This document shows positions 23,262 through 38,013 of a DNA stretch of 64,000 nucleotides, piece after piece. Position numbers and translations under genes: made by a program. This stretch comes from Sequoia sempervirens. Taxonomy: Eukaryota; Streptophyta; Pinopsida; Cupressales; Cupressaceae. Position 1 is the first letter of the stretch; the number at the start of each line of letters is the position of its first letter. The notes beneath the pieces are model-generated. The model made no database searches, was not told the DNA's origin, and was given only the letters and a program-made list of their open reading frames with translations. The stretch is taken from positions 123,983,760 through 124,047,759 of the forward strand of contig VDFB02252616.1 in NCBI GenBank assembly GCA_007258455.2, in the 5' to 3' direction.

Positions 23262-25282
23262 CTACTTGCATTGAATTATAATACTATGATTGAATTTCTT
23301 CTTGTGGAGCAAGAGTATAATTTTCAACAAAATCAACAACTGACAATATAGTTCCAATTGGGAATATTTTTTTACATAAATGAAATTTATTATCAAGCCA
23401 ATGAGCATACTGAGAGTGTTGAACATTTTTAGGTACAATCTGATCTTTAAATTCATTAATAAATGCATGCACACTAAATTTTTCCACAATTAGCTCACAA
23501 CGTTTTCCAATTTTTCCATCTTTGAAAGAATACTCAACATTTTTTAATTTTTTTACATCCACTAATTCTTTTCCAAATTCATCTAAACTAATTTCATGCA
23601 TACATTCTCCTAATAATGAAAATTTACCACATCCATCGCATTCTCAAAAAATACATGCTTTTGAATAAAATAAACTTTTTCCATTAGAGGGTTCACAAAA
23701 CAAACCTACTATAAAATATTTGATTCTTTCAGGTGGCATATTAATACCACAAATGTCCTGCATAATTTGGTTAGCATGTAAAGTGCATCGTATATATCAA
23801 AAACTATCATAATGATAACAAAGTTGTACATGAGTTTTACAACAACAAGAAATTTGTTGCTTATTAATTCTAACATACCAAGGTTTACACTTTTCGAATG
23901 ATCTTTGACTTATGTTAATATTCAATGGTAAGATTGAAGCATCTATTTTTTTTATATAATTTAGTTTGAGTCATATCTAAGAGATGCTTTGGATGAGGTT
24001 CATGAATTTTGGAACCTACCCTTAATTTTAAAACATCTCTAATGTTAGGTGATACTCTTGTATTATCATGCCAAAAAAAATTGATTAAAGATTTAATTTC
24101 AATAGTTAATTTCATGTCTAATCTTGGAAGTCTACCACTAAAACATTGATTAAGTGGATCTTTTTCAATACTTTCTCTTCTTTTAACTTAGCTCTTTTTA
24201 GAGTTCTAGGATTTACTTTTATACATTTGCTAATCTTACTTAACATTCTTTTATTTGAAGTTGCTTTATCAACTAGAGCAGTTGTTATTGCACGATGAGT
24301 CGTATTCTTATGTTTTGATTGACTTTTATTTCCTATAAAATCAATAACATTAGCAAGACTAGATATGACTTGTTTTATTGAATCATCTTTCTTTTTTGGT
24401 TTTATAAAAGCACCTAATTTTTCATCACTATTCTCATTTTCGACATTATCATCAATTGCACCATGAGTTGACATCGGAATCCTAATTTCTTTCTATAATT
24501 TTTTTTTTATATATTCTATTTCCATAAGTTCTAATTTATCTCCAAGAAACTTTACCATGAAGTTTATCTAGCACATCTCTTTCTATTGTAAGAAAAACAT
24601 ATTCAAGTTCATCCATACAAGGGGTTTCATTTTCATTTACATAAGGGGTTTCATTTTCATTTTCAATTGTAAAAGGGATTTCATTCACATTTTCATCAAT
24701 ATGAGTGATTTCATTCTCATTTGCATTCTCATAAGATATAATTAGATCATTTTTTTGTGTTTGCATTATTTCAACCCTAGAATTATTGATATCATCACTG
24801 GTGTATCCAACTTCATCTAAACAAGCAATATCAATATTATCAAAACTTGGGTTTGAACACATACCTAGATAGATTGTATGAATAGGTACATTTTCCATAT
24901 CATTTGGAGGTGGATTTGAAGATATACCCAAAGTTGTTTGCATAGGTACTATTTCCATATCATTCAAAGTTGAAGTTGAAGGAATAGTTGGGTTTGTCTC
25001 CATAATTGCATTTTCTTCCATATTCACCATCTCCACATTTGCATCATCTACATTCATTTCATCATTCATGGCTTCCTCTTCAACATTCTTGGAACTAGAT
25101 GCTTGCAAATTTTTCATTTGATGAATCCTTTCTCTTCCATCCCTTTGTCTTTTTTCCTCCATATCTCTATTTGTTTGAATTTCTTCAAGTGTCATTAACT
25201 TTCTACATTTTTTTCTTTGTCTTTGCTTATCACCCATGGTTACCAAACCATCTTTGATGAAAAAAAAATGATTCAAGTACAA
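23262..25282 (-). pseudogene. Broken transposase-like gene
   Basis: Reading from 25282: a basic start (MGDKQRQRKKCRKL), a long acidic Asn/Glu-rich stretch to 24536, a frame change, an open piece 24474-24118 (DKATSNKRMLSKISKCI), another frame change, then 24115-23915 with FWHDNTRVSPNIRDV and PHPKHLLDMTQTKLY. After a badly damaged part comes 23601-23284 with DFVENYTLAPQEEIQS, followed by the YYNSM segment. From memory, the RVSPN..D and DF.ENY...EIQS blocks resemble a widespread uncharacterised family thought to derive from DNA-transposon transposases; this is recall, not a search. The gene is tail to tail with the plus-strand gene ending 22293, so the two could be the open frames of one element. 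Confidence 0.45.
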
Positions 25283-25614
25283 CGTATTTTCAAATTGCTA
25301 TCTCCTTCAAATATTCAAATAAAACTTAGTATGAAGATCCTTTTTTCTTTAAACTTTGAAATACAAAAACATCATGAATGCATCCAAAAATTCTCTTTTT
25401 CCAAATCTTCTTGTAAAAAGTTTTTGTACTTGATTCCACTTCAGAAAATTCAACCTAACTTTGTCTCTTCCAACAATTTAAATAGAATATGCCCTGCACA
25501 AGACAAATTTGCAATAAAAAACATAAAAAATGGCACTTTCAGACCGTACTGCAGAAAAGGAATGTTGTAGAAAAAACATGTTTTATCAATATTTACCAAA
25601 TCAGGAAATAATGG

Positions 25615-25785
25615 TAATATTAGAAATGCATACGTGTTATGAAATACATACACATTCTGTTTTAGGAACACGTACGTGAACTACATAATGCATACATGTT
25701 ACCTTTACCCAACGGGTAAATAGATAACACATATGTGTTACCAAACACATACATGTTTCATTTAAATAACATGTACGTGATATTT
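25615..25785. repeat. Cluster of ACACATATGTGTTA-like dyads
   Basis: About seven related elements spaced 20-30 bp apart: GCATACGTGTTA, ACATACACATTC, AACACGTACGTGAAC, GCATACATGTTA, AACACATATGTGTTA, AACACATACATGTT and AACATGTACGTGA. Several are near-perfect palindromes with a CACGTACGTG or CACATATGTG core. Whether this is a binding-site array or a decayed satellite is unknown. Confidence 0.5.
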
Positions 25786-28072
25786 AAAAATTGAATTCCC
25801 AACCCACATTCTACCTTGGTTTTAGGCTTGGGAAAGGCTTGGCAATCTGAGCCTTAGCCTTTGACCTACAACTAAAAAAGAATGTCCAACTTTGGCAATA
25901 TGGTTAATGAACTTTTTTTTCTGATTCAATCTATAAAATTAAAACCCATTAGAGAACACGATGTCTACATTCCAAATATATAATTTTTATTAAAATTAGA
26001 TTATGTTTGCTATTTTTTAATTAATTTCTAAGCAAACTAGTCCTTAAAATTAAAATATTAGGCTTTTTTTCTTTTTTAATAACTTTTTTTGGTTAAGTTT
26101 CTTGTAAAAAAATTTATATGGCATCAAACTTCAGACAATTCTCTACACAATGAAAAAAAAAGATTCAGAAAATGTTTAGTTTAGGTCCAATTATGCCGTT
26201 TGTACATGTTAATTTTCAAAAACAACAATTAAGGCCAATAAAAATTCAATAAAAAAAGATATTCAACAAAAATTACAAAAAAAAATCCACATCAATATTC
26301 ATGTTGTTAGCTCTCTTTTCCCAAAAGGAATTAGAAAAATAATTTTATTTTTGTCAAAAAGTGATGTTTGTACACGTAATTGGTATGGTAAAAAAATAGG
26401 CTTTTAAAAAGTGGTTTTTATTGATCCCTGTCAAAATTTAATTTCTATAATATGGGTATTTGAATAATTTACATATTTGGAAACTAGATTCAAAATGCTA
26501 AATTTTATATTATTGACTTTTATTAAGATTCATTGTGTAAGTGCCTCAACGTTTTAGTCCAAGTGTGAATTTTTTTGAAAAACAACAAAAATACTTCCAC
26601 ATTTTGAGCTTTTTGTGTACCCAACTTTTTGCATCAGCCCTGGTAGTTTTTGAAAAACACTTTGAAAACATTGAAACACATGCACAATTTTTGTCAGAAA
26701 AATGGGGGGTGCCAATTGGACTGTCAGTGGACGTGTAAAAAAATTACTGACTCAAATGTTGTTGATGTGGACCCCTCGCTCAACATCACCCTACCCACCA
26801 TCGGTCCCTCTCCCTTAAACAAGTTTTAAATAGACAAGACAAAAAACAAGTTAAAAAACAAAATTTGAAACAAAAATTTGTGAAAGTCATGATTAGGAAC
26901 AATGAAGATTGATATGAATTTGGAAGCACCAACAAAATTTGATGGTTATGTTAGCGAAACCCACAACTGCTCTAGCAGCTAACATTGTTATACACAATGG
27001 GTTACCACCACATCCATGAGCTCTTCTTTGAGTGCATAGTCAAACTCGACAACAAATACATTAGATATATGGGAAACATATCTAGATCACTTGCCAAACT
27101 ACTACCCATCCAAGCCTCCTAAGGGATACCTACCTTACAAAATTGCAAAGGCTCTACCATCTCCATTATCATAGAAAACTAAAATAGCAAAGTATGATAA
27201 AAAGAAATAAACGACCTAGGAAATAGACTCTTACAAAGCGAGCTCAAGCAAAACCTTGAACTATGATTTAATAAGACCCCCATTATAGTAGTTGTCTTAG
27301 GGTTTAGAAACATTTGTCGTTTCATGGATAGGACATGTAATTCCAAATTTTGGCATTAAGTTGACTATGTGTTGATTGTGTAAATGTAGGAAAACCATAG
27401 TTCCAGATGCCAAAATAAGGATTGACCATAAATGGTAAACAATTTAATAATATCTTTATTTTTTCACTTTCAATCCTTAAATTCAATCCTTTAATTGTTC
27501 AAGAAACCAACCATTATTGTAAGAATAATATGTATTATTCATTGTATTCTTGCATTGTTCAATAAAAACTATATAATATATTAGTATATTCTTTATATGT
27601 AATATTATTACTAATTTGGTAAAGAGCTCTCTAAGTTAATCTTGTACGATTCTTCAAAGTGTTCCCTTCGTTAAGGAAATCTTGTATAACTCAGTAAAGC
27701 TCCCACATTGCAAATCTCTTGTAATTTGTTGAATTCTTTGCTTCTCTAATCATGTGTGATTATTTAAATTTATTACTTTGTTGGCAAGAATAATTATTAC
27801 TTTTAATATTCTTTATGACATTAAAACATTAAAACATTAAAACACTTCATCTCACATGTTTTCCATGCAATGTCCCACAATTGTATTGACTATTTGACTT
27901 TGTCCACTTGTGAATTAACAATTAGCATAGCTATGGCCCAAGGAAGAATACAAACAGTGTTTACAATAGCATTAAAATGTACTTTATTAAAACGAATTAG
28001 CCCTATAAATGTTGAAATGCTTAAATTTTATAAACAATGAATTTGTTATTTTTCATTTGTTTTCATTCATGA
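25786..28072. other. AT-rich intergenic DNA, nothing recognised
   Basis: No credible open frame, RNA gene or repeat boundary. A small frame at 26541-26738 has no recognisable content. Confidence 0.45.
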
Positions 28073-30256
28073 TGTAACGCCCCACTGTGTGAACCCCAAA
28101 GGACAAGAAAACAACGCACTTTTTTTTTTTGAAAGTGAAACATAACATAAGATGAACATGAACATATATTTCATATAAAGAAATTATACAATTACAATGA
28201 CCATTACGTCTTGTAGGGTACACGAGATGACATCACGAAATCCTAAATCTAAAATCATAATGTTGACGAATAGATCAAGATTACATAAAGATAACATACA
28301 ACCATCCATGATCCAAAAAGATGAAAAAGAGACATACAATATTTTATTAATAATTCAATATGAATCAGATAACAGCTACCACATAAGGTTTACAAAGGTA
28401 AAATAATACATTATAGATGTTTCAAGAGTACATTACAACACTTCAAGAGTACACATTACATCACTTCAGGAGCATATATGCATCCTATTGTGCAGAGGAA
28501 AAGATACATCAAATACAAAAATGATACATCAACAAAGAATAAGGTACAAAGTGAAGATTAGTCTTCAACCAAGTGAAGCTCTGGAAAACTCTATATCCAC
28601 TTCTACATCATGAACACAACCTAGAAACCCAATGGGGTGCATAGCACGTTCCATCCAACGACGTGGATCCGAAGACCCACCCCCCGTGCTAGGAGATGAC
28701 AAGAAAGACCCACACCCAAATTGGTCAAGTGAACAATGGTAAATGAGATTCCATGACAAGAACAATAGACACAAGACTACATCTCACATCATCAACACAT
28801 AACTACGACAAAATAATGGAAAGTCCCACAAAACCAAATGCCAATATTATAGATCAACACTAAATAACCATAAGAGGTGCCAACAATAATAGAATCCAAA
28901 GCCTTCAAATGAAATCACAATATCAACCAAAAATAAAGAATGAGGGCACCTTTCATTAACATCAATCAAGTTTCCATGGGGCATGTATGCAACAATAAAG
29001 ATAGAACTTGAAGGCTTCAACAATAATCACCAAGAACCAATTGCATCAACAACATCAACAATTCAAACAAAACTCCCAGAGGAAAACAAACAAGGGAAAA
29101 TAAACAGGTACTATAGGAGAGTGTCATCACATGGCCTTACATGGATTAGCCAATCAACCTATCACAAGGTACCGCCTCCATCTATGTTTATCCAGGCTAC
29201 CTATCTCAAGGAAACTACTCCATAGGGTGACTCATGCAGGACCACTTACCTTTCATGAGGACAATGCAATGATCTTACCGACTAGGTCTTCTCATCCCAT
29301 CCTTAGCCCATGAAAGCACTAACAGTATGGATGAGGCTCATAATTAATCTTGTTTAGTGTTTATCTACCCAAACCTACTAGTTCATTAATTATATTATCA
29401 CTTGTTTAAGAAACTCTTCCATGGGTGAACCTAACAACCCCTTTGTGTACTAGACTCCCATGAAGAGCCACTCCCTATGGGTACCAAACCAAAACATGCA
29501 AGGGGTGCACCTAATCTACCATAAAAAATAAAGGAGTACATATCACACAACATGTGAGGCAAGAACCATCTCGCAAACCTATTCCATATCATTGAAACAA
29601 GAACAAAGGAGGTACCACCCAACACATCAAAAGTCAACACCATAGTACAAAGTAATACCCACAAGCTCAAAATCCAAAATAAGATCAATAAATCACAATA
29701 GACCAATCATGGAAAAACAACATAATTCAAGTTTCTCCATTGCCTCTAGAAGCCAAAAACACCAAAAATCCACAAACTTCTACTCAAGCTAATTCAAACA
29801 TATCAGGTTCCCAACCATCTCAAAATATGACCACAAGAAATACATTGCAACAAAGTCTCCTCATTCAGAATTAACACAAAAGGAAGACTTACATCATGGA
29901 ACCCACAAAATGACTATATAACTTCCACAATCACAAAACAACAAGAGAGTAATAAAAGAGGCAATATCATAATGAGACTTTCAACTTAATCAATGCTAAT
30001 ACAAACAATTCCATACAAATCAATCACAATAATCTATATCACCCTTAGATTCCAAATCAAATCAATCATCCAAACTATTGATTATAAAATTAAGGATAAA
30101 ACTATACAATATACCCATTTCATCAATATAAATAATCTTTCTATAGATATCAAATCATTGTCAATAATCATGTATAACTTAATGAAATTAAGAAAAGTTA
30201 GCTTAATGTATGAAATCATTTCAAGGATCATTGAAAGTGCTAACAACAATAGAAAG
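28073..30256 (-). repeat. Truncated chromovirus-family LTR
   Basis: Begins TGTAACGCCCC on plus, as the 5' LTR at 15237 does, followed by a related GTGAACCCCAAAGGAC stretch. At about 28621-28695 it keeps the AGCACGTTCCATCCAACG and CCCCCCGTGCTAGGAG landmarks found near 6845 and 15729 in the complete element. The promoter module and the far LTR end are not found, so the right part is lost or replaced. No target duplication was found (CATGA precedes the start). Confidence 0.6.
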
Positions 30257-31925
<1,669 letters not shown>

Positions 31926-32145
31926 CTACACTAGCACTTGCACCAATGAGGTGCAATGCTTACGCCGATAGGCTGATATACTTTGGTATTTTTTATTAGC
32001 GATAAAATCCATGGAGAAGAATTGTGTGTGACTGATGTTTTGGGGAATGTACTGATTCAATGAGTATGCCAAAAAAAAAGAAGGAAAACATTGGCATCAG
32101 ACTGGAGGAGATCCTAGTGGGTTCCCCCATGTAATAGTGCAATGT
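31926..32145. repeat. Dispersed GC-containing module (dyad and GACTGGAGGA box)
   Basis: Starts with a dyad (TTGCACC...GGTGCAA), then TACGCCGATAGGCT. About 130 bp on it has CAGACTGGAGGAGATCC, TGGGTTCCCCCA and GTGCAATG. Partial copies lie at about 41535-41595 and 46725-46765. Origin unknown; perhaps an LTR or MITE terminus. Confidence 0.4.
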
Positions 32146-33456
32146 AGTTTAGTGGGAAGGTGGGTTTCACTTTCTGGAAGTCTTCCCAGCTCCAATTCTA
32201 GAGGCCCTATTTTGATTCTTGTGAAGAACATGAAAATGTTGTGCAATGTGAGATGGGTTACCTTGTGTGAATTACCTAGGTTACGTAGGTTCTATTCTTA
32301 TGAAACATGTGTGAGAAATTTTGAAATAGAAGATGGGTTAACCATGGAATAGTCTCTCTAAATCAGAAGGGGCACAACCTATGCATCCCCTAACACATAT
32401 TCTTAAATCCAACTCTAATAATAGACACCCCAATGCATACAAAAATATGGGTGTTATATGAATTGCATCCCTAAAAATAAATATTTTTAAGACACATGCT
32501 TGTAAGGAGTCTATCAATACAGAGCATAAGACAATTCCTTAGTGATTCGGTTTAGGTTCTATCAAATAATTTTTATTTTTATTTTTTGTGTGTGATATAA
32601 ATATTGTTAATAGTTCTCAACAAATGTATTACTCACTTTCATCATATGATCCTAATTAGAGGAATTAAGATGTATACTATAACCAAAAGGCTTTATTAGG
32701 AGAGCAAGTGAAACCTTTAATAAACTTGATGTAAATTCTCATAAGGTGAATGAAGAATTTATTAAGAATACATTCCTAGGTAATTATTTATCCTTATCCA
32801 TTTAATTTAAAGTCCAAGTACGATCTCTTTTAATTGATAGTTAAGTATATGCCATACTCATCATTCTTCAGAGTGTCTTGTTGTTTAATATGGTTGTCAT
32901 TCGAGTTATTGTTATGGTGTGAAAATTTTGAGAAAATGAATGAAAGTTAATTATATAATTGTTGCTAATGAAATCAAATAAATAGAATATAGATATATTA
33001 TATATAAATTATTTTAACAAGTTTATTATAGAAATGTAATCCTTGTAGCTTTAATTTATTTTCAAATCCTTTAATGAAGTTGGATTGAGGTGATATAAAG
33101 GCTCTCCCATTTAGCTTTTTGTCAAAGACCTTGTCAGATGTATTTGACAAAATATAGAAATATGAAAGAAATAAATAAATACTTAAGACATAAATATGAT
33201 TATATCCATTAACTTGACTAAATAAAAAAGATTGGAGCACAATTGTTTCAACATCAAGAAATTACTCAATTCATTCTTTTTTCTTGCAACACAAATTCTT
33301 GGGTTCCAAGCTTAGATGAATGTATAACAAATATCACCACCCAGTACATCCATCATAGGGGCGAGTTGCATGGAATCATAGAACTAAATTTGGAACTCAT
33401 ATTGACTTTATTAGTGCTCCCATATAAATCTTATTCATTCTTTTTTTTGTAGAACA
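32146..33456. other. AT-rich DNA with a partial tandem duplication
   Basis: No gene seen. A segment of about 165 bp is tandemly duplicated: TTCATTCTTTTTT then TTCTTGGGTTCCAAGCTTAG at 33271-33316, and again around the solo LTR (33434-33461 continued at 37991-38013). The solo LTR was inserted in the second copy. Confidence 0.4.
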
Positions 33457-33461
33457 AGTTC

Positions 33462-36400
33462 TGTAATACCCCCATATTTCTGATACTATTTGCTACTATT
33501 GGTTTTTCTTGTGTGTTAGCATGATACTAATTTGTGTTGGTGATTCATTCACCGACTTGGTGTGTGCGGATGTGTAGTTTAGTTAATTGTTACATGTGAC
33601 ATTATCAGTATGATTTATGATACTTTGTGTGTTGATTGGATTATTGTTTATTCAAATAGTGTTTCATTAATGTTTATATGTCAATATGATGATTCTAGGG
33701 TGATGTTATTTAATTCAGTATTATTTTATAATGCAATGGTTAATAATTAGTTATGATGCAGTAGTTAAGTAATCACATTATCTTATGATCAATTTAATTA
33801 GAAATGTTAGCTCGTTATTGATATTATAATTGTTAGAATAGATTAGGTGAGAGGACAGTGTAGCATCACTCGTTCACGAGTTCCCTGCTACACTGCAATT
33901 CTTTCTCATGATAGGATGTTGATTATATATATATATGTGCTACTTGACGTTTATTTGGATGCAGGATTGCAGGAATAAGTCTCGATTCCACCTGCTTCGG
34001 CAGGACAGGGCGAGCAATAAATTAACCCAATGGGTAAAATGTTGAAAAAGGGAGTAGGTTTGGAAGTGTCCTCGTCCCAAGTCCGTCGTTTGTTGTGAGT
34101 CATTGTGTGTTATGACTGAAGTTTTGTCTTTGTATTTATGTAGTTTGACTGTTGAGTATTTATTTAATTCTTGGTTAGTGTTTAATTAATAAATCGTATT
34201 TCATAAAATAATTAATTAATGTTGCATTGTTATTTGATTTAATTGAGAGTTAGAAAAATGTTAAATTTAAATAGATTGTAAATTAAAAAGTATTTAATTA
34301 ATTAAAGGGAAAGAAATTAAATTAAATTAATATTGTTGAGAATAATTAGATATTATCTTTTTATTAATATTAAATTAGAAAATCATGTGAGGATAATATC
34401 TGAATTAAATAAATTATTTTAATTAAAATTTTAGATAAGTGTGAGCTTTTAAAAGCTGGAAAAGGACCAATAAGAAAAGGGGCTTTTTGAAAAAGAAAGC
34501 GGGAAGAGCTTTATTGAATCTTTATCTTTGATTTATTATTTTTTTATGAGGGAATTATTCACACAGAAGTTTTGCTCTGTGGTTTTGAATCTAGAAATAA
34601 AAATAAAGGAAAAATAGTTTTGTTTGGTTTTTTGTTTTTGGATAAAAATTATTGTGGTTGAAAGAAAAGGGAGATTCAGTAGAACGTTGAAGGCAGAAGG
34701 TCGAGAAAAGAGCTATAGGCCAGGATTCGGGAAGAGGGCTGCAGAAGGAAATCGAGAGGAGGCTTCAGGAGGGATTCTTCTCCGAACGAAGGACTCCAGG
34801 TTCCATAAAATTTATTATTTATTCTTTTTGTTCTGTAAAGAAAATCATGTCTGTAATACTTTAAATCGATATTTTGTTTGAAAGAGGGTTTTGTTTGGTT
34901 GCGTTATATTTTTTTATTGATTTCTATTGAAAACTAAAGTAAATCTTTTGTGGTTCATTAATACAATATGGTTGAGAAAAATACTGTTTTGAGAATGAAA
35001 ATCATTTTATTATCGGATGGAATTTTTGTGCCAAAATTAATAGTCTCTGAAACAAAATTGATTGTCTTTTTTATTCTATTATAATTTTAAGGATGAATAT
35101 ATATATATTATGCATTTACTAAAACAAATATAGAAGTGTATATAAAATAAATATCTACATAATCTATTTTATTTTAAAATTCTGAGTTTGTGTAAATTCT
35201 TGTGGTTCTGTTTCTTGTGAAAGAAATTAGATTACTTTTAAAATTCTTAAACTTCGTAATATGTGTCGTACGAAATGATTTTTATTGTAAAACAAATTTG
35301 TTAAACTGATTCGTGCTTTGGATTTCATTGAAAACAAAATTTAAATAAAATAAAATTAATTGAATATATAACTCTGTATTTTAATGGCTTTTATTACAAA
35401 TTTATTTCAAATATTTCTGTATATGAAATATTTATGAAAATAAATAATTTTTATCTGTATTTGCCAAGATTTCCATGTTCAGAAATTTTGTGAATGAAAT
35501 ATATAAAAAGAAAAGTTATTAAAAAAAATATATTTATATTTATATAAAGTTATACAGGGGTGGGTACTACCCACGGCCCTGTATTGGGCATGGCGCAGCC
35601 CACCATGGCTGCGCACAGTAGCCGAGGCTACTGGCGCAGTCCGTGGCGACTGCGGCCTTCCCACAGGGGGAGGTACTACGTACCTCCACCTATGTCGAGG
35701 TTCGGCCCTTTGTAGTGTTAATTCAATTGTATTTTTTTAAAATTTCTTTTATTTAATTTAGTTTTTATTTAAAGGTTTGTAAATTTAATTTAATTTAAAT
35801 GTAATTCGAATTTGATTTATTTAATAAATTTTATAATTTGATTTTTATTAATTTTTTAGTTAATATAAATATATAAATATATATTATATATTATTTAATA
35901 TATATATTTATTATATATATATTATTTAATATATATATATTGAGTTTTTTTATTCAATTTTTATTTTTATAATATACGAATGTAATTTAATTTGAAATTG
36001 TTTTATAAAATAATTTTCTTTATAATAGGATTATGTTAACTTTATTAAATGATTATTTTTTTATATATATATAAACAATTGTGTAATAGTGTTGTTTTGT
36101 TGTAAACGTGATTTTTAATATAATAAGAATAGGAGAAATTGCAATGTTTAATATAGTTGTGCAAATGAGGAATATATTAGGTGAGTTGAATTAAATTGGA
36201 TTTCTTTCGAGTTGATGACTATTTATTTGAACACTTTAGTTAGGGAAGTAATTGTGAAATTTAGAGTAAATGATTGAGTTGCCTGGAATTCTTTTTCTCT
36301 CATGTTTCTTTTATTCTCCATGTCGGGCAAATGGGGTTAAGGGTCTATGTAAGTCTTCCAGAGAAGTTCTCTTGAGTGGGATGTTTGTGTAGAGGTTCAA

Positions 36401-37990
36401 TTTGTGAATCACCTTGAGAATGGTGTAGAGTTGTACTTTTATTTTGTACCCGATTTTCATGAACGAGGATTTGTGCCTCCTAAGAAATGGGAGAGGGTAA
36501 TGAGATTTATATCTCCTTTGGAAGGAGTGTGTTTTCATTTTGGTTTCCTCCAGTGTTTGGAGTGAGTTTCCTTGCTTTGTTTCCTCCTTGGATTGGAGAG
36601 GTTATGTTGTCTAGTTACCTATTGTGGTATTGTGCCTTGTGTGTTGTCGATAGGAGAGTGGCTCTTTGTGGGGGTCCGGCACACAAAGGGGCACCAGGGT
36701 AACTGACCTAGAGTTTAACTAAGTGATAATAAAAAAGAATTAATGGGGATCTTTCACACTAATAAAGATAAAGAATGTCTCTCTCATGCAGCAAGTGAAT
36801 GATAAGGCTCGAGATGAGATGGGATGCATAGTTTTCCGTGAGGGTCCAGCGGCCGGTAGAGGCAAGCCAGGGTAACCCAGGATGGGGGTCTGGTAGCCTA
36901 AGAAGGTTGAGCTAGGGTAACTCATGGCAATTTATGCATGACACTCTTCGTATGTCAACAGTTAATCAGTTATTGGGCGATGTTCATGATCTTTGTTCTC
37001 TGGAAGCATCGTAACCTCGTGTTAAGTGATATTGTGTTTGTAGTTGTTAAGTGACCTTGTGATTGTAGTTGTTAAGTGATATTCTGTCTGTAGTGGTTAA
37101 GTGATTTATTGATTTCTCTTTGGTTATTGTTGGAAATGGTCTTTGATATTATGTCTTGAGTTTCATTGATGTTGTGATTATGACTTTATTGTTATGTTCT
37201 AAAGTGGTTTATTGTTGTGCCTTTGGATTTGTCGTTGTTGAGTTTCTAAGTGGTCTTTGATGTTAAGTTGTCTATTTGGTGTTAGTCTCTGTTATTGTTA
37301 GGTGTGCTTGGTCGGGGACCCTTCCTTGTCTACTCTCAACACGGGGGTGGATGGGTGGAACGTGCTTCGCACCCCATTGAGTTCCTTTTTTGTTGCAGAT
37401 ATATCTTTTATTGTAGGGTTTTGGAGGACGTTGATCATCCAGTAATTCTTTGTACCAGATGTATGTTATACTTTAGATGTAATGTATTCATTGATGTATT
37501 GTCTCCCACGTGTGTTGGGATGACCTTGTTGTAAATTGTATATGTAGTTATTGAGATGTATTTTTAGTCAATTGTATTTAACTATCAATTGGATGTAATG
37601 TATATTCAAGCCATGTATTTATTTAGGAATGATCATTTGTAATAGTTGTGTTAAGTTGTGTTATATCTGTGGTAATATAAATGTTTCATATCTTTATAGT
37701 ATCTTTCGTTGTCATGTGTACATATGTTATTAATATGGATATAGTTAATGGATATATTAAATGATGTTATGTGAATGAATGGATTTATATAATTGTTTAA
37801 TTACTGTTTATCTTATTTTCATTGTTATGGGTTAGTGTAGTATTGTCACTTCGTGTACCCCATTGGAACTAGTTGTGCCACATAATACATTATGTTATAA
37901 TACTTAAGTATGTTTATTATATTCTTTTAAAAAAAAAAAATTGTTCTGTTGTTATTAGTTCCATTGGGGTTTGCACGGCGGGGCATGACA
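33462..37990 (+). mobile_element. Solo LTR of the chromovirus family, plus strand
   Basis: A 4,529-bp LTR from TGTAATACCC to GGGGCATGACA, flanked by the 5-bp duplication AGTTC at 33457-33461 and 37991-37995. Its orientation is opposite to the complete element: it starts with the sequence that ends the other LTRs on plus. Internal landmarks include the promoter module at 33846-34004, a GC-rich island at about 35560-35710, GGGTAAC motifs near 36700 and 36870-36920, and GGTGGAACGTGCTTCGCACC at about 37350-37370. There is no PBS, polypurine tract or coding region, so it fits the product of LTR-LTR recombination. It is more diverged from the complete element's LTRs than those are from each other. 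Confidence 0.88.
33846..34004 (+). promoter_or_regulatory. LTR promoter module, copy C
   Basis: Stem-loop at 33846-33909. The middle tier is a perfect 10-bp stem (CAGTGTAGCA/TGCTACACTG), the inner tier ACTCG/CGAGT with a TTCA loop, and the outer tier is a weaker GTGAGA/TCTCAT stem. A TATA-rich tract follows at 33924-33936, then the perfect CCTGC-TTCG-GCAGG hairpin at 33991-34004. Compared with copies A and B, several base pairs have changed on both sides of the middle stem. Confidence 0.62.
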
Positions 37991-38013
37991 AGTTCTTGGG
38001 TTCCAAGCTTAGA

